Below, piece after piece: positions 36,421 through 43,877 of a stretch of DNA of 64,000 nt (positions are counted from its first letter, which is position 1; each line of letters starts with the position of its first letter). Location: NCBI GenBank assembly GCA_038324085.1, contig JBBQHP010000008.1, positions 1 through 64,000 on the forward strand, read 5' to 3'. A program made the translations under genes and the position numbers. The stretch comes from Ga0077523 sp038324085 (GTDB lineage: Bacteria; Pseudomonadota; Gammaproteobacteria; Burkholderiales; Ga0077523). The notes beneath the pieces are model-generated. The model was given only the letters and a program-made list of their open reading frames with translations, was not told the DNA's origin and searched no databases.

Positions 36421-37071
36421 TCAAGGCTCCAGCAAGCCATGCCGCATCGCAACAATCGCAAGCTCCGCGGAATTGGACGCCCCGAGTTTCTGCTTGATGT
36501 TGTAGAGATGGGTGCCGATGGTGCGCGGGCTCAACGACAGGACCTGGGCGATGTCGGTCACGCTCTGGCCTCGGGCGAGCGCAAGGAATACCTTGAATTC
36601 CTTTTCTGACAGCATGTCTACCGGGCTGCGTTGGCCATTGATCTGCTGCACTGCCAACTGCTGGGCGATGGCGGGTTCGAGAAAGGTACGTCCGGCCCAC
36701 ACCTGTCGGATGGCTTGTATGAGCTCCTCGGCGGCACTGCGCTTTGACAGATAACCCAGGGCTCCCGCCTTCAGGACGCGCTTCGCATGCATGGCGTCCT
36801 CGTGCGCCGTGAGCACCAGGACCTTCGCGCCGGGTTCGCGTGCAAGGATGCGCGACAACGCCTCGAGACCCCCGATTCCTGGCATCGACAGATCGAGCAC
36901 TGTCACGTCGGGTTTGACTTCCGCATGGCGACGCACCGCGTCCTCGCCGCTGTTCGCCTCCGCCACGACGCTGATATCGGGTGACCCGTCCAGCAATAGC
37001 CGAAACCCCATCCTGACGACCGCATGATCGTCAGCCAGCATCACCTTGATCGTTCCACCCGGCCCGTTCAC
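36421..37071 (-). CDS. LuxR-family (NarL/FixJ) response regulator
   Basis: 216 residues. The receiver domain has D14, D15 and phospho-acceptor D60 (VTVLDLSMPGIGG), with T88 and K109 positions in VLTAHED and GYLSKRS. The C-terminal LuxR helix-turn-helix is about 150-210 (LSEKEFKVFLALARGQSVTD and SPRTIGTHLYNIKQKLG). It overlaps the kinase gene by 4 bp. It lies immediately upstream of the palindrome and pqqA copy 1. Related regulators control PQQ and quinoprotein genes in pseudomonads, so it is a good candidate for the pqqA operators. Confidence 0.92.
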   Translation of the reverse strand: MNGPGGTIKVMLADDHAVVRMGFRLLLDGSPDISVVAEANSGEDAVRRHAEVKPDVTVLDLSMPGIGGLEALSRILAREPGAKVLVLTAHEDAMHAKRVLKAGALGYLSKRSAAEELIQAIRQVWAGRTFLEPAIAQQLAVQQINGQRSPVDMLSEKEFKVFLALARGQSVTDIAQVLSLSPRTIGTHLYNIKQKLGASNSAELAIVAMRHGLLEP

Positions 37072-38828
37072 GCCTGGACCTCCGCGGGAGCGGTTACGTT
37101 CGCGAAGGCGCCCGCAAGCGGAATCGAAACCCGCACGCTCAGCCCTTCCCCAGGTTTGCTGTCAACCGCAAAGGTGCCGCCCAGAGCTTCCGCGCGTTCG
37201 CGCATGCCCATCAATCCGAATCGCGTGGCGTCGCGCTGGTTGCGCTCTCCCAGTCCATTGCCGTCGTCGCGCGCAGCAATTTCCAGGCGATCAACGCCTT
37301 CGTCAGCGCAGCGTACTACAGAGACTTGCGCGCGCGACGCGCTGGCGTGTTTCATCACGTTGGTAAGGCACTCCTGAACAATGCGATAGACGGTGATATT
37401 CACCTGCTCGCCGAGCGAGTCGAGGGCACCCTCGAGCTCCAGTTGACAGTCGATCTCGGGGTTCAGGCGGCGCCAGTTCGCGACTGCTTCTTCCAGAGTC
37501 TCACGCAAACCGAGATGATCGAGCGCGCTCGGTCGCAACTGGCGGATGATGCCGTGCACCGAATCGTACATGTGCTCCGCAACCGACACGATGGTCTGTG
37601 CGCTCCGATGGATCTCGGGACTCTGCTCCCGCGTTCGCGTGGCGATGACAGCACCGATCGTCTTGATCGCGGTGACGCACTGGCCGAGTTCGTCGTGGAG
37701 TTCCCGGGCGATCGCGCGCCGCTCTTCCTCCAGTCGACTCTGGATGATCTGGGTCAGCTTGCGATTCTGCGCCAGTTCGGCTTCCGCCTCCCGTGCCCGC
37801 TTGCCCTCGGTGATGTCGCGCAATGAGCAGATCTCGCCAATCACTTCGTTGCTTGCGGGATCCACGAGCGGGGCTGCAGACAGCGCCACTTCGATGCGTC
37901 GACCGTCACGAGCCAGTCGCTGCGTCTCGGCGTGATCGACGATGCCTCGAGCGCGGATGCTCTCCGACTGCGCGCGAACTTCCTCCAGGCGCTCCGGCGG
38001 AATGATCAAGCCAGCCGACTGACCGACGATGTCCGACGCGGTCCAGCCGAACAGTCGCTCGGCGGCCGGATTCCAGTACGAGACGCGACCCTCGAGATCC
38101 TTGATCAGGATGGCGTCCCCGGATTGCTCGGCGACGAGGGCGAGTCGCCGATTCTCGGCGTGCGACTCCTCCAGACCGTCGGCCATGCCATTGAACGTAT
38201 GGCTGATGGCGTCGAATTCCGGCAACGTGAAGCGCGGCATGCGCGCATGGAACTCCCCGCGTTCCATGCGCTTCAGGCCCTCGAGCACCGTGCTCACTGG
38301 TTTCAGGGCACGACCGATGAAGAAGAATACGACCACGTTGACTGCGATCAGGAATCCGACGATCAGCAAGATCAGGTTCTTCAGATCGTCCCAGGCATCA
38401 ACGATCGATCGCGAAGCATCGACGGTCACCGTGACGTTGCCGCTCGCGACCGCGAGATTGATGACCGGCATCTGCGGCTTCACCAGTTGCGCGAACCAGG
38501 CTGGTGCCGAGCGCCCCGCCTTGTATGCCGAAGGTGGCGACGTGTAGAGCAGGTGGTCTTCAATGTCGTATAAGCGTATGTCGTGAGCACGCACCCGACC
38601 GAGTTCCTCCAGGAACCCCAGCAGAATGTTGCGGCCCTGCTCGGGCTTGGCATTGAGCTGGGCGTCACGGACGACGGTGGACAACAACTGCAATGTGACG
38701 CGGTTGGCACCTTCCATTTCCTCGCGGATGGAGCGGCGCGCGTCTTGAATCACCACCTCGAGAAGCGCGCCGGTAAAAAGCGCCGTTACCACCGTGATCA
38801 GCAGATTGATCCGAAAGCGCAGACTCAT
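37068..38828 (-). CDS. Membrane sensor histidine kinase (HAMP-PAS-HisKA_3)
   Basis: 586 residues. Membrane segments at about 8-28 and 150-171 enclose a periplasmic sensor of about 120 residues, followed by HAMP (172-225), PAS/PAC (228-345), a coiled linker and a HisKA_3 dimerisation domain with phospho-His378 in RELHDELGQ. The HATPase_c domain has NVMKHASAS and DDGNGLG. This is the NarX/UhpB class that pairs with LuxR-type regulators. It overlaps its response regulator by 4 bp and follows the peptidase gene by 6 bases. Confidence 0.93.
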   Translation of the reverse strand: MSLRFRINLLITVVTALFTGALLEVVIQDARRSIREEMEGANRVTLQLLSTVVRDAQLNAKPEQGRNILLGFLEELGRVRAHDIRLYDIEDHLLYTSPPSAYKAGRSAPAWFAQLVKPQMPVINLAVASGNVTVTVDASRSIVDAWDDLKNLILLIVGFLIAVNVVVFFFIGRALKPVSTVLEGLKRMERGEFHARMPRFTLPEFDAISHTFNGMADGLEESHAENRRLALVAEQSGDAILIKDLEGRVSYWNPAAERLFGWTASDIVGQSAGLIIPPERLEEVRAQSESIRARGIVDHAETQRLARDGRRIEVALSAAPLVDPASNEVIGEICSLRDITEGKRAREAEAELAQNRKLTQIIQSRLEEERRAIARELHDELGQCVTAIKTIGAVIATRTREQSPEIHRSAQTIVSVAEHMYDSVHGIIRQLRPSALDHLGLRETLEEAVANWRRLNPEIDCQLELEGALDSLGEQVNITVYRIVQECLTNVMKHASASRAQVSVVRCADEGVDRLEIAARDDGNGLGERNQRDATRFGLMGMRERAEALGGTFAVDSKPGEGLSVRVSIPLAGAFANVTAPAEVQA

Positions 38829-38834
38829 CGACGC

Positions 38835-39791
38835 TCACACCACGACCAGATCCGTATCGCGCGCCGCGTCGGCAGCGGCCACGAGCTCGCGCTCGAGTGC
38901 AGGGTGCGAGGCCGCGTGTTTCGCCTGCTCGATATAGGTAAGGCGCGCCACCGGCCACCGGCGTTTCAGGTCGAAAGCAGTGGATGGCGGACAGACGAAG
39001 TCTTGACGACCGTGCAGGATCACCGCGGGCAGATGCGCGATGCGCGGCATGTCATCCAGGAGCTGCCCGGGCCGCAGAAAGCAATCGTTGGCCAGGTAAT
39101 GCACCTGGACTCTGGCGCGAGCAAGCCCCGCTTCGTCGGTACCTGTCGGGGCGGTCATCGGTTGGGTTTCCCCGATTGACATGACCGCTGTCTCGAAGGC
39201 ATTCCAGCGCGCCGCGGCCGCCATTGCTGCCACACGGTCCGGCTGATGCAATGCCGCCTGGTAACGGCTGACAAGATACGGCCAGGAGCAACCGCTCGAT
39301 TCCCCCCAGAGCGATTCCCAGGCTTCCGGTATGAATCTTCGCAGGCCCAGGAAATACCAGTCGAGCTCATCCGCAGACGCCAGGAAGATGCCGCGCAGGA
39401 TCAGGCCCGTCACCTGTTGCGGTCGGGCCTGGGCGTAGGCAAGAGCCAGCGTGCTTCCCCAGGATCCGCCGAACAGCAACCAACGCTCGATCCCGAGCGT
39501 GGCACGCAACTTCTCCATGTCATCGAGGAGATGCGCGGTAGTGTTGTCGTCGATGTGCCCGGTCGGCTCACTGCGACCGCAGCCGCGTTGATCGAACAGC
39601 ACTATCCGATAGTGGCTGGGATCGAAATAGCGGCGATGATCGGGTTTCGTCGCGCTGCCCGGGCCACCGTGGAGAAACAGGACCGGACGACCCCTTGGAT
39701 TTCCGCTCTCCTCGAACCAAACGCGATGTCCGCCCGTCACGTCGAGGTGGCCGGTGCGGTGAGGTTCGAGGGGAGGGTAGAGTGTGCTCAC
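38835..39791 (-). CDS. pip: Proline iminopeptidase
   Basis: 318-residue alpha/beta hydrolase that removes N-terminal proline. GTG start at 39791 (STLYPPLEPHRTGHLDVTGG) matches the usual beginning of Pip. HGGPGS forms the oxyanion loop, the nucleophile is Ser110 in GGSWGS, Asp lies in HGRQDFVCPP and His in EQAKHAAS. The gene precedes the kinase/regulator pair by 6 bases, so they may share a transcript. A link to processing of the PQQ precursor is conceivable but only positional. Confidence 0.92.
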   Translation of the reverse strand: MSTLYPPLEPHRTGHLDVTGGHRVWFEESGNPRGRPVLFLHGGPGSATKPDHRRYFDPSHYRIVLFDQRGCGRSEPTGHIDDNTTAHLLDDMEKLRATLGIERWLLFGGSWGSTLALAYAQARPQQVTGLILRGIFLASADELDWYFLGLRRFIPEAWESLWGESSGCSWPYLVSRYQAALHQPDRVAAMAAAARWNAFETAVMSIGETQPMTAPTGTDEAGLARARVQVHYLANDCFLRPGQLLDDMPRIAHLPAVILHGRQDFVCPPSTAFDLKRRWPVARLTYIEQAKHAASHPALERELVAAADAARDTDLVVV

Positions 39792-39825
39792 GGCAATGCG
39801 ACGGGGTGCAGCAGGGCGATCCGAA

Positions 39826-41385
39826 TCATTCCAGCTTGAAGACAATGGGGACCAGCACCGTGAACTCGCGGCCCTTGAATCCTTCCGGCGGCGGCGGCAG
39901 GTGCTTCGCACGGCGCACCTTTTCCAGGGCCTCTTCGTCGAGGACCTCGTGACCGCTAGACTTTGCTACCGTCACGTCCTTCACTTTCGCATCCACACCC
40001 ATGCGCACCAGAACCTCCGTGGTGCCTTGCCAGCCCAGTAGCTGCGCGCGCCGCGGATAGCGTTGATCTTTGCCGATCTCTTTCGAGAGGAGCAGACCAT
40101 AGCTCTTTATGACGCCTTGATCGATGGGAGAAGTCGCGGGCGCACCCGTCGGGGCCGGCCTCGCCGGTCCTTGTTTGGTCGCACTCGGCGCTGCAGCGTG
40201 TGGAGCGCTCGGCTGACTGCTCACGCTTGGCGCCGCCGTGGGAGGTGGCGCTGCGACGCTCGCCGCTGGCGCGGTCGGGGCTGCAGCGACAACCGGCGCG
40301 GGACGCGTCGCCTGCACTTCCGGCCGAGGTTCCGGACGAACCGGCGGCGCCTCCGGGCGTGGCGGCGGAACGGACGTCGGGGTCGTGATCTCCACCGGAG
40401 ATTCCGATTGCGTAGTGAGTGTCGGCGACACCTTCACCTGCGGGCGGGGACCGGGTCGCGCGGTCGGGCGCGGTTCCGGGCGGAGCTCGGGCTGCGGCTC
40501 CGGCAACGATTCCGGCTTCACGTCCGGGATCGGTTCGGGCGTTACCGGTGCACGCGCCTGCAGCTTCGGCTCGACGCGCGCTTCCGGCCTCGCTGTCGGT
40601 TTGAGATCGGGCCGAGCCTCGGGTCTTGCTTCAGCGCGGGGCTGTGGCACTGGCGTCGGCCTCGCGTCCAGCAATGGCTCCGGCGCCACAGCGGTGCGCG
40701 CGGACAACTTCGGCTCGAGCCGTGCCTCCGGACGCGGCGTCGCCTTGAGCTCGGGCCGCACTTCCGGCCGCGCTTCGGTGCGCACTTGCGGCTTGACCTC
40801 GGGAACGGGCTCCGGCGAGATCGCGGTGCGCGCGGACAACTTCGGCTCGAGCCGTGCCTCCGGACGCGGCGTCGCCTTGAGATCGGGTCGCACTTCCGGC
40901 CGCGCTTCGGTGCGCACTTGCGGCTTGACCTCGGGCACGGGCTCCGGCGAGATCGCGGTGCGCGGGACCAGGTTGGGTTCTGCCCGCAATTCCGGGCGCG
41001 CCTGCGGCTGCGACTTCGGCCGCAGCTCCACGCGCGGTTGCGGCGCCGTCGTCGGATGCGTCTGCGGCACCGGCGAGGGCTTCAATTCGGGGCGGGCCTG
41101 CAGCGTAGGTTCCGGCTTCTCGACCTGCGGCGCTTTCTTCGGCAGAGGTTTCGGTGTCGGTTTGGGCGTTGGCTTCGGCACCGGCTTCGGCGGCTCCGTC
41201 TGCTTCGGCGGTTCCGGGGGCGGAACGGGTTTGGGCGGCTCGATCAACTCGACCACGAGCGGTGGCTTCTCCACGTACTTCGCGGAGTCGAGAAACCTGG
41301 GGAGCACCAATACATTGATGACGTGGAACAGCAGGGAGACCCCGACCGCAATGAGCAGAAGCCGATCTCGATACCACGGTCTCAT
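39826..41385 (-). CDS. tonB: TonB with very long proline-rich stalk
   Basis: 519 residues. The ATG at 41385 gives a short cytoplasmic start (MRPWYRDRLL), a membrane segment (LIAVGVSLLFHVINVLVLP), a stalk of about 370 residues rich in Pro/Glu/Lys/Arg, and a C-terminal TonB domain (DQRYPRRAQLLGWQGTTEVL then DEEALEKVRRAKHLPPPPEG). The stalk includes two nearly identical 44-residue repeats plus diverged copies. Usual TonB stalks are far shorter. It probably energises the local TonB receptors. No exbB or exbD is adjacent. Confidence 0.9.
   Translation of the reverse strand: MRPWYRDRLLLIAVGVSLLFHVINVLVLPRFLDSAKYVEKPPLVVELIEPPKPVPPPEPPKQTEPPKPVPKPTPKPTPKPLPKKAPQVEKPEPTLQARPELKPSPVPQTHPTTAPQPRVELRPKSQPQARPELRAEPNLVPRTAISPEPVPEVKPQVRTEARPEVRPDLKATPRPEARLEPKLSARTAISPEPVPEVKPQVRTEARPEVRPELKATPRPEARLEPKLSARTAVAPEPLLDARPTPVPQPRAEARPEARPDLKPTARPEARVEPKLQARAPVTPEPIPDVKPESLPEPQPELRPEPRPTARPGPRPQVKVSPTLTTQSESPVEITTPTSVPPPRPEAPPVRPEPRPEVQATRPAPVVAAAPTAPAASVAAPPPTAAPSVSSQPSAPHAAAPSATKQGPARPAPTGAPATSPIDQGVIKSYGLLLSKEIGKDQRYPRRAQLLGWQGTTEVLVRMGVDAKVKDVTVAKSSGHEVLDEEALEKVRRAKHLPPPPEGFKGREFTVLVPIVFKLE
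40691..40954 (-). repeat. 132-bp tandem repeats in tonB
   Basis: Two nearly identical 132-bp units starting at 40691 and 40823, with a diverged continuation from 40955. Each unit encodes 44 residues including ARPEVRP, KATPRPEARLEPKLSARTA and PEPVPEVKPQVRTE. The unit is a multiple of three, so copy-number change would lengthen the periplasmic stalk without a frameshift. Confidence 0.85.
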
Positions 41386-41483
41386 GAAGTTCCCACGACG
41401 GTAGTTTGCACCGGTGGCAATGGTTGCATTCACCGCGCCAGCGTAGGCAGGTGCGTTCATGGCGTCAAAGCCGCGCACCGAAA

Positions 41484-41500
41484 CTCATGATAATCATGAG
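41484..41500. promoter_or_regulatory. 17-bp palindromic operator upstream of pqqA copy 2
   Basis: CTCATGA-TAA-TCATGAG, same arms as the site at 36382-36398. Toward pqqA it is followed 19 bases later by TATGGG (41520-41525), a plausible -10, which would put the palindrome near -40. It also lies about 100 bases upstream of divergent tonB. Its centre ATGATAATCAT equals the core of a Fur box, so Fur control of tonB is an alternative reading. Confidence 0.6.
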
Positions 41501-41746
41501 ACCACATTGCTGATTTTTCTATGGGATCTGCCGGTGGCTTCGCGGAGACTTCAATCCTGACGAATCGGGAACTGGCGGTCTTCGCTGGATGTCGGCGGCG
41601 GTAAGCAGTACGTCGGCAAATTCGTGAGATCTCTCGAGGTACCGCAAAGTCTCCGGTACACGAAGGAGATCCGGCGTTCCCGGATCGTTCATCGCAGCGG
41701 CCTTAGCGGGCTGCAAGACACGAAACTCTATCATCTGGAGGTCACC
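41501..41746 (+). other. Long untranslated leader of pqqA copy 2
   Basis: This stretch completes the roughly 360-base gap between tonB and pqqA. No small gene was found. It contains two potential hairpins, GTACC/GGTAC around 41638-41660 and GATCCGG-cgttc-CCGGATC at 41668-41686. If transcription starts near 41532 the leader is over 200 bases, long for a 72-base gene. The last bases carry a GGAGG ribosome site. Confidence 0.4.
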
Positions 41747-41818
41747 ATGTGGAACAAGCCTGAGTACACCGAAATGCGTTTCGGCTTCGAAGTCACGATG
41801 TACATCGCCAACCGCTGA
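41747..41818 (+). CDS. pqqA: PQQ precursor peptide PqqA, copy 2
   Basis: 23-residue precursor with the Glu15 and Tyr19 pair joined by PqqE/PqqD chemistry. It is identical in protein and coding DNA to the copy at 36180, with TGA in place of TAA. GGAGG lies nine bases before the ATG. It begins the pqqA-BCDE-ABC unit and is followed by an intrinsic terminator, the usual means of making pqqA more abundant than its enzymes. Confidence 0.96.
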   Translation: MWNKPEYTEMRFGFEVTMYIANR

Positions 41819-41836
41819 TTGTCCGCGGTGGGCCGA

Positions 41837-41868
41837 CGAAAGCCCCGTTGCACGGGGCTTTCGTTTTT
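41837..41868 (+). terminator. Intrinsic terminator between pqqA copy 2 and pqqB
   Basis: Perfect 11-bp stem CGAAAGCCCCG-ttgca-CGGGGCTTTCG followed by TTTTT. Partial read-through would feed pqqBCDE. Confidence 0.85.
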
Positions 41869-41925
41869 CAGACGTCGGCCCCACCATGAGGTTCACTCAC
41901 GCATATAGCGCAGGATTCCAGACAG

Positions 41926-42840
41926 ATGAGAATTCGGGTACTCGGAGCAGCGGCAGGGGGTGGATTCCCGCAATGGAACTGCAATTGCCCCAATTGCGAT
42001 GGCTTGCGCAAAGGCACGTTACGCGCCCAGGCCCGCACCCAATCCTCGATCGCAGTGAGCGGGAACGGCATCGATTGGGTACTGTTCAACGCCTCACCAG
42101 ACATCCTTCAACAGATTCGCGGTTTTCCCGCACTGCAACCGGCGCGAAGCCTTCGCGACACCGGTATTAGTTCGGTCGTTCTGATGGACGGGCAGATCGA
42201 TCACACAACGGGATTGTTGATGCTGCGCGAGGGTAAACCCCTCGAACTCTATTGCACCGACATGGTCCGCGAGGACATGACCACGGGAAATCCCTTGTTC
42301 AACGTACTCGGCCACTACTGCGGTGTTAATTGGCACCAGTTGCCGACGGCAGCGGGGAGCAGCTTCGAAGTCCCGGGGGGCGAAGGCCTGTCCTTCAGCG
42401 CCGTGCCGCTGAAGAGCAAGGCCCCGCCCTACTCGCCGCACCGCGACAATCCGCACGAACGCGACAATATCGGGATGCGCATCACGGACACCGGCACGGG
42501 GAAAACCGTGTTCTACGCGCCGGGACTCGGCGAGATCGAGCCGCAATTGAAGCCCTTCCTCGAGCAGGCGGACTGCGTGATGGTCGATGGCACGTTCTGG
42601 ACCGATGACGAAATGGTCCGGCTGGGTATCTCCAAGAAGCGCGCCCGGGACATCGGACATCTGGCGCAATCCGGTCCGGGCGGCATGATAGAAGCGCTCG
42701 CACCGCTGACCGCCGCCCGCAAGATCCTGATCCATATCAACAACACCAACCCGATCCTGGACGAAGACTCGGCCGAACGCGCAGAACTCGCGCGGCACGG
42801 TATCGAGGTCGCATTCGACGGGATGGACATCACGCTTTGA
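41926..42840 (+). CDS. pqqB: PQQ biosynthesis protein PqqB
   Basis: 304-residue metallo-beta-lactamase-fold protein, proposed to hydroxylate or process the excised Glu-Tyr intermediate. It starts MRIRVLGAAAGGGFPQWNCN and has the cysteine-rich CNCPNCDG, characteristic of the family. DGQIDHTTGLLMLREG replaces the canonical HxHxDH, as in other PqqB proteins. It is the first gene after the pqqA terminator. Confidence 0.96.
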   Translation: MRIRVLGAAAGGGFPQWNCNCPNCDGLRKGTLRAQARTQSSIAVSGNGIDWVLFNASPDILQQIRGFPALQPARSLRDTGISSVVLMDGQIDHTTGLLMLREGKPLELYCTDMVREDMTTGNPLFNVLGHYCGVNWHQLPTAAGSSFEVPGGEGLSFSAVPLKSKAPPYSPHRDNPHERDNIGMRITDTGTGKTVFYAPGLGEIEPQLKPFLEQADCVMVDGTFWTDDEMVRLGISKKRARDIGHLAQSGPGGMIEALAPLTAARKILIHINNTNPILDEDSAERAELARHGIEVAFDGMDITL

Positions 42841-42851
42841 CGGAGAAAGTC

Positions 42852-43571
42852 ATGGGCGCTGCAGACGACCTGCCATGGACCCGCGAAGAGTTCGAGGCGC
42901 AACTGCGTGCCCTGGGTCGCGGCTACCACATCTATCATCCCTATCATGTGGCGATGAACAGCGGTCGGCTCACCAAGGAGCAGATCCGCGGGTGGGTGTG
43001 CAACCGGTTCTACTACCAGATCGCGATTCCCATCAAGGATGCGGCGATCATGTCGAACATGCCTGACCGCGAGCATCGGCGGCAGTGGATCCAGCGGATC
43101 ATCGACCATGACGGCACCCAGGGGGAAGAAGGTGGCATCGAGGCGTGGCTCACGCTCGCGGATGCCGTCGGGCTCGATCGCGACGAAGTCCGGTCGCTGA
43201 AACACGTATTGCCCGGCGTGCGCTTCGCCATCGATGCCTATATCACTTTCGGACGGACACGACCTTGGCAGGAGGCGGTGTGCTCGTCGCTCACCGAGTT
43301 GTTCGCGCCCGAAATTCACAAAGAGAGACTTGCCAACTGGCCGCAGCACTATCCATGGATCGATCAGGCCGGCTACGCGTATTTCCGAAAACGGCTCTCC
43401 GAGGCGCGGCGCGACGTCGAGCACGGCTTGCGCGTGACGCTCGAGTACTTCAAGACGCGCGAACAACAGCATCGTGCCCTGGACATCGTACAGTTCAAGC
43501 TCGATGTGTTGTGGACCATGTGCGACGCGATGATGGTCAGCTACGGCATCGGCGAGCGCAAGTTCGCCTGA
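42852..43571 (+). CDS. pqqC: Pyrroloquinoline-quinone synthase PqqC
   Basis: 239-residue cofactorless oxidase that performs the final ring closure and eight-electron oxidation to PQQ. ATG at 42852 with GGAG six bases upstream is preferred to a TTG that overlaps the pqqB stop. The active-site rich helices YHIYHPYHVAMNSG, RGWVCNRFYYQIAIPIKDAA and IDHDGTQGEEGGIEAWL are intact. It is a TenA-fold protein of normal length. Confidence 0.96.
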   Translation: MGAADDLPWTREEFEAQLRALGRGYHIYHPYHVAMNSGRLTKEQIRGWVCNRFYYQIAIPIKDAAIMSNMPDREHRRQWIQRIIDHDGTQGEEGGIEAWLTLADAVGLDRDEVRSLKHVLPGVRFAIDAYITFGRTRPWQEAVCSSLTELFAPEIHKERLANWPQHYPWIDQAGYAYFRKRLSEARRDVEHGLRVTLEYFKTREQQHRALDIVQFKLDVLWTMCDAMMVSYGIGERKFA

Positions 43572-43577
43572 CAAACC

Positions 43578-43877
43578 ATGGCCGAACCCAAACGCGTTCC
43601 GTTCGACCACGAGGCACCGATCGATCTGGCCAAGTACTACCGATTTCAATGGGAAGCAGCCCAGAACTGCCACGTGATCCTCTACGCCGAAGGCATGGTG
43701 CAGCTAAGGGGCAGTTCCGGTGAAATCATGAAACGTGTGGACGGTACGCGCAGTCTGAATGACATCGTGACCGAACTCGAACAAAGCTTTCCCGGCGTCG
43801 ACCTGCAGGCCGACGTCGTCGACTTCCTGGAGGTGGCACATGGAAACGGCTGGATCCGTCCCAAAGCGACCGGGTAA
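43578..43877 (+). CDS. pqqD: PqqA-binding chaperone PqqD
   Basis: 99-residue RiPP recognition element that presents PqqA to PqqE. The winged-helix-like core LRGSSGEIMKRVDGTRSLND and the helix GVDLQADVVDFLEVAHGNGW are recognisable. Six bases separate it from pqqC and its 3' end overlaps the pqqE start by 38 bases, so PqqD and PqqE translation are closely linked, consistent with the known PqqD-PqqE complex. Confidence 0.94.
   Translation: MAEPKRVPFDHEAPIDLAKYYRFQWEAAQNCHVILYAEGMVQLRGSSGEIMKRVDGTRSLNDIVTELEQSFPGVDLQADVVDFLEVAHGNGWIRPKATG

Noticed and set aside
40440..41100. Regularly spaced repeats resembling a CRISPR array
   Set aside because: The repeats are in frame within tonB, encode a Pro/Glu/Arg stalk, have no unique spacers and vary gradually.
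41519..41896. Minus-strand open frame across pqqA copy 2
   Set aside because: It overlaps the conserved pqqA peptide and its terminator, and shows similarity only to the antisense frame of the other pqqA copy, as expected from the duplication.
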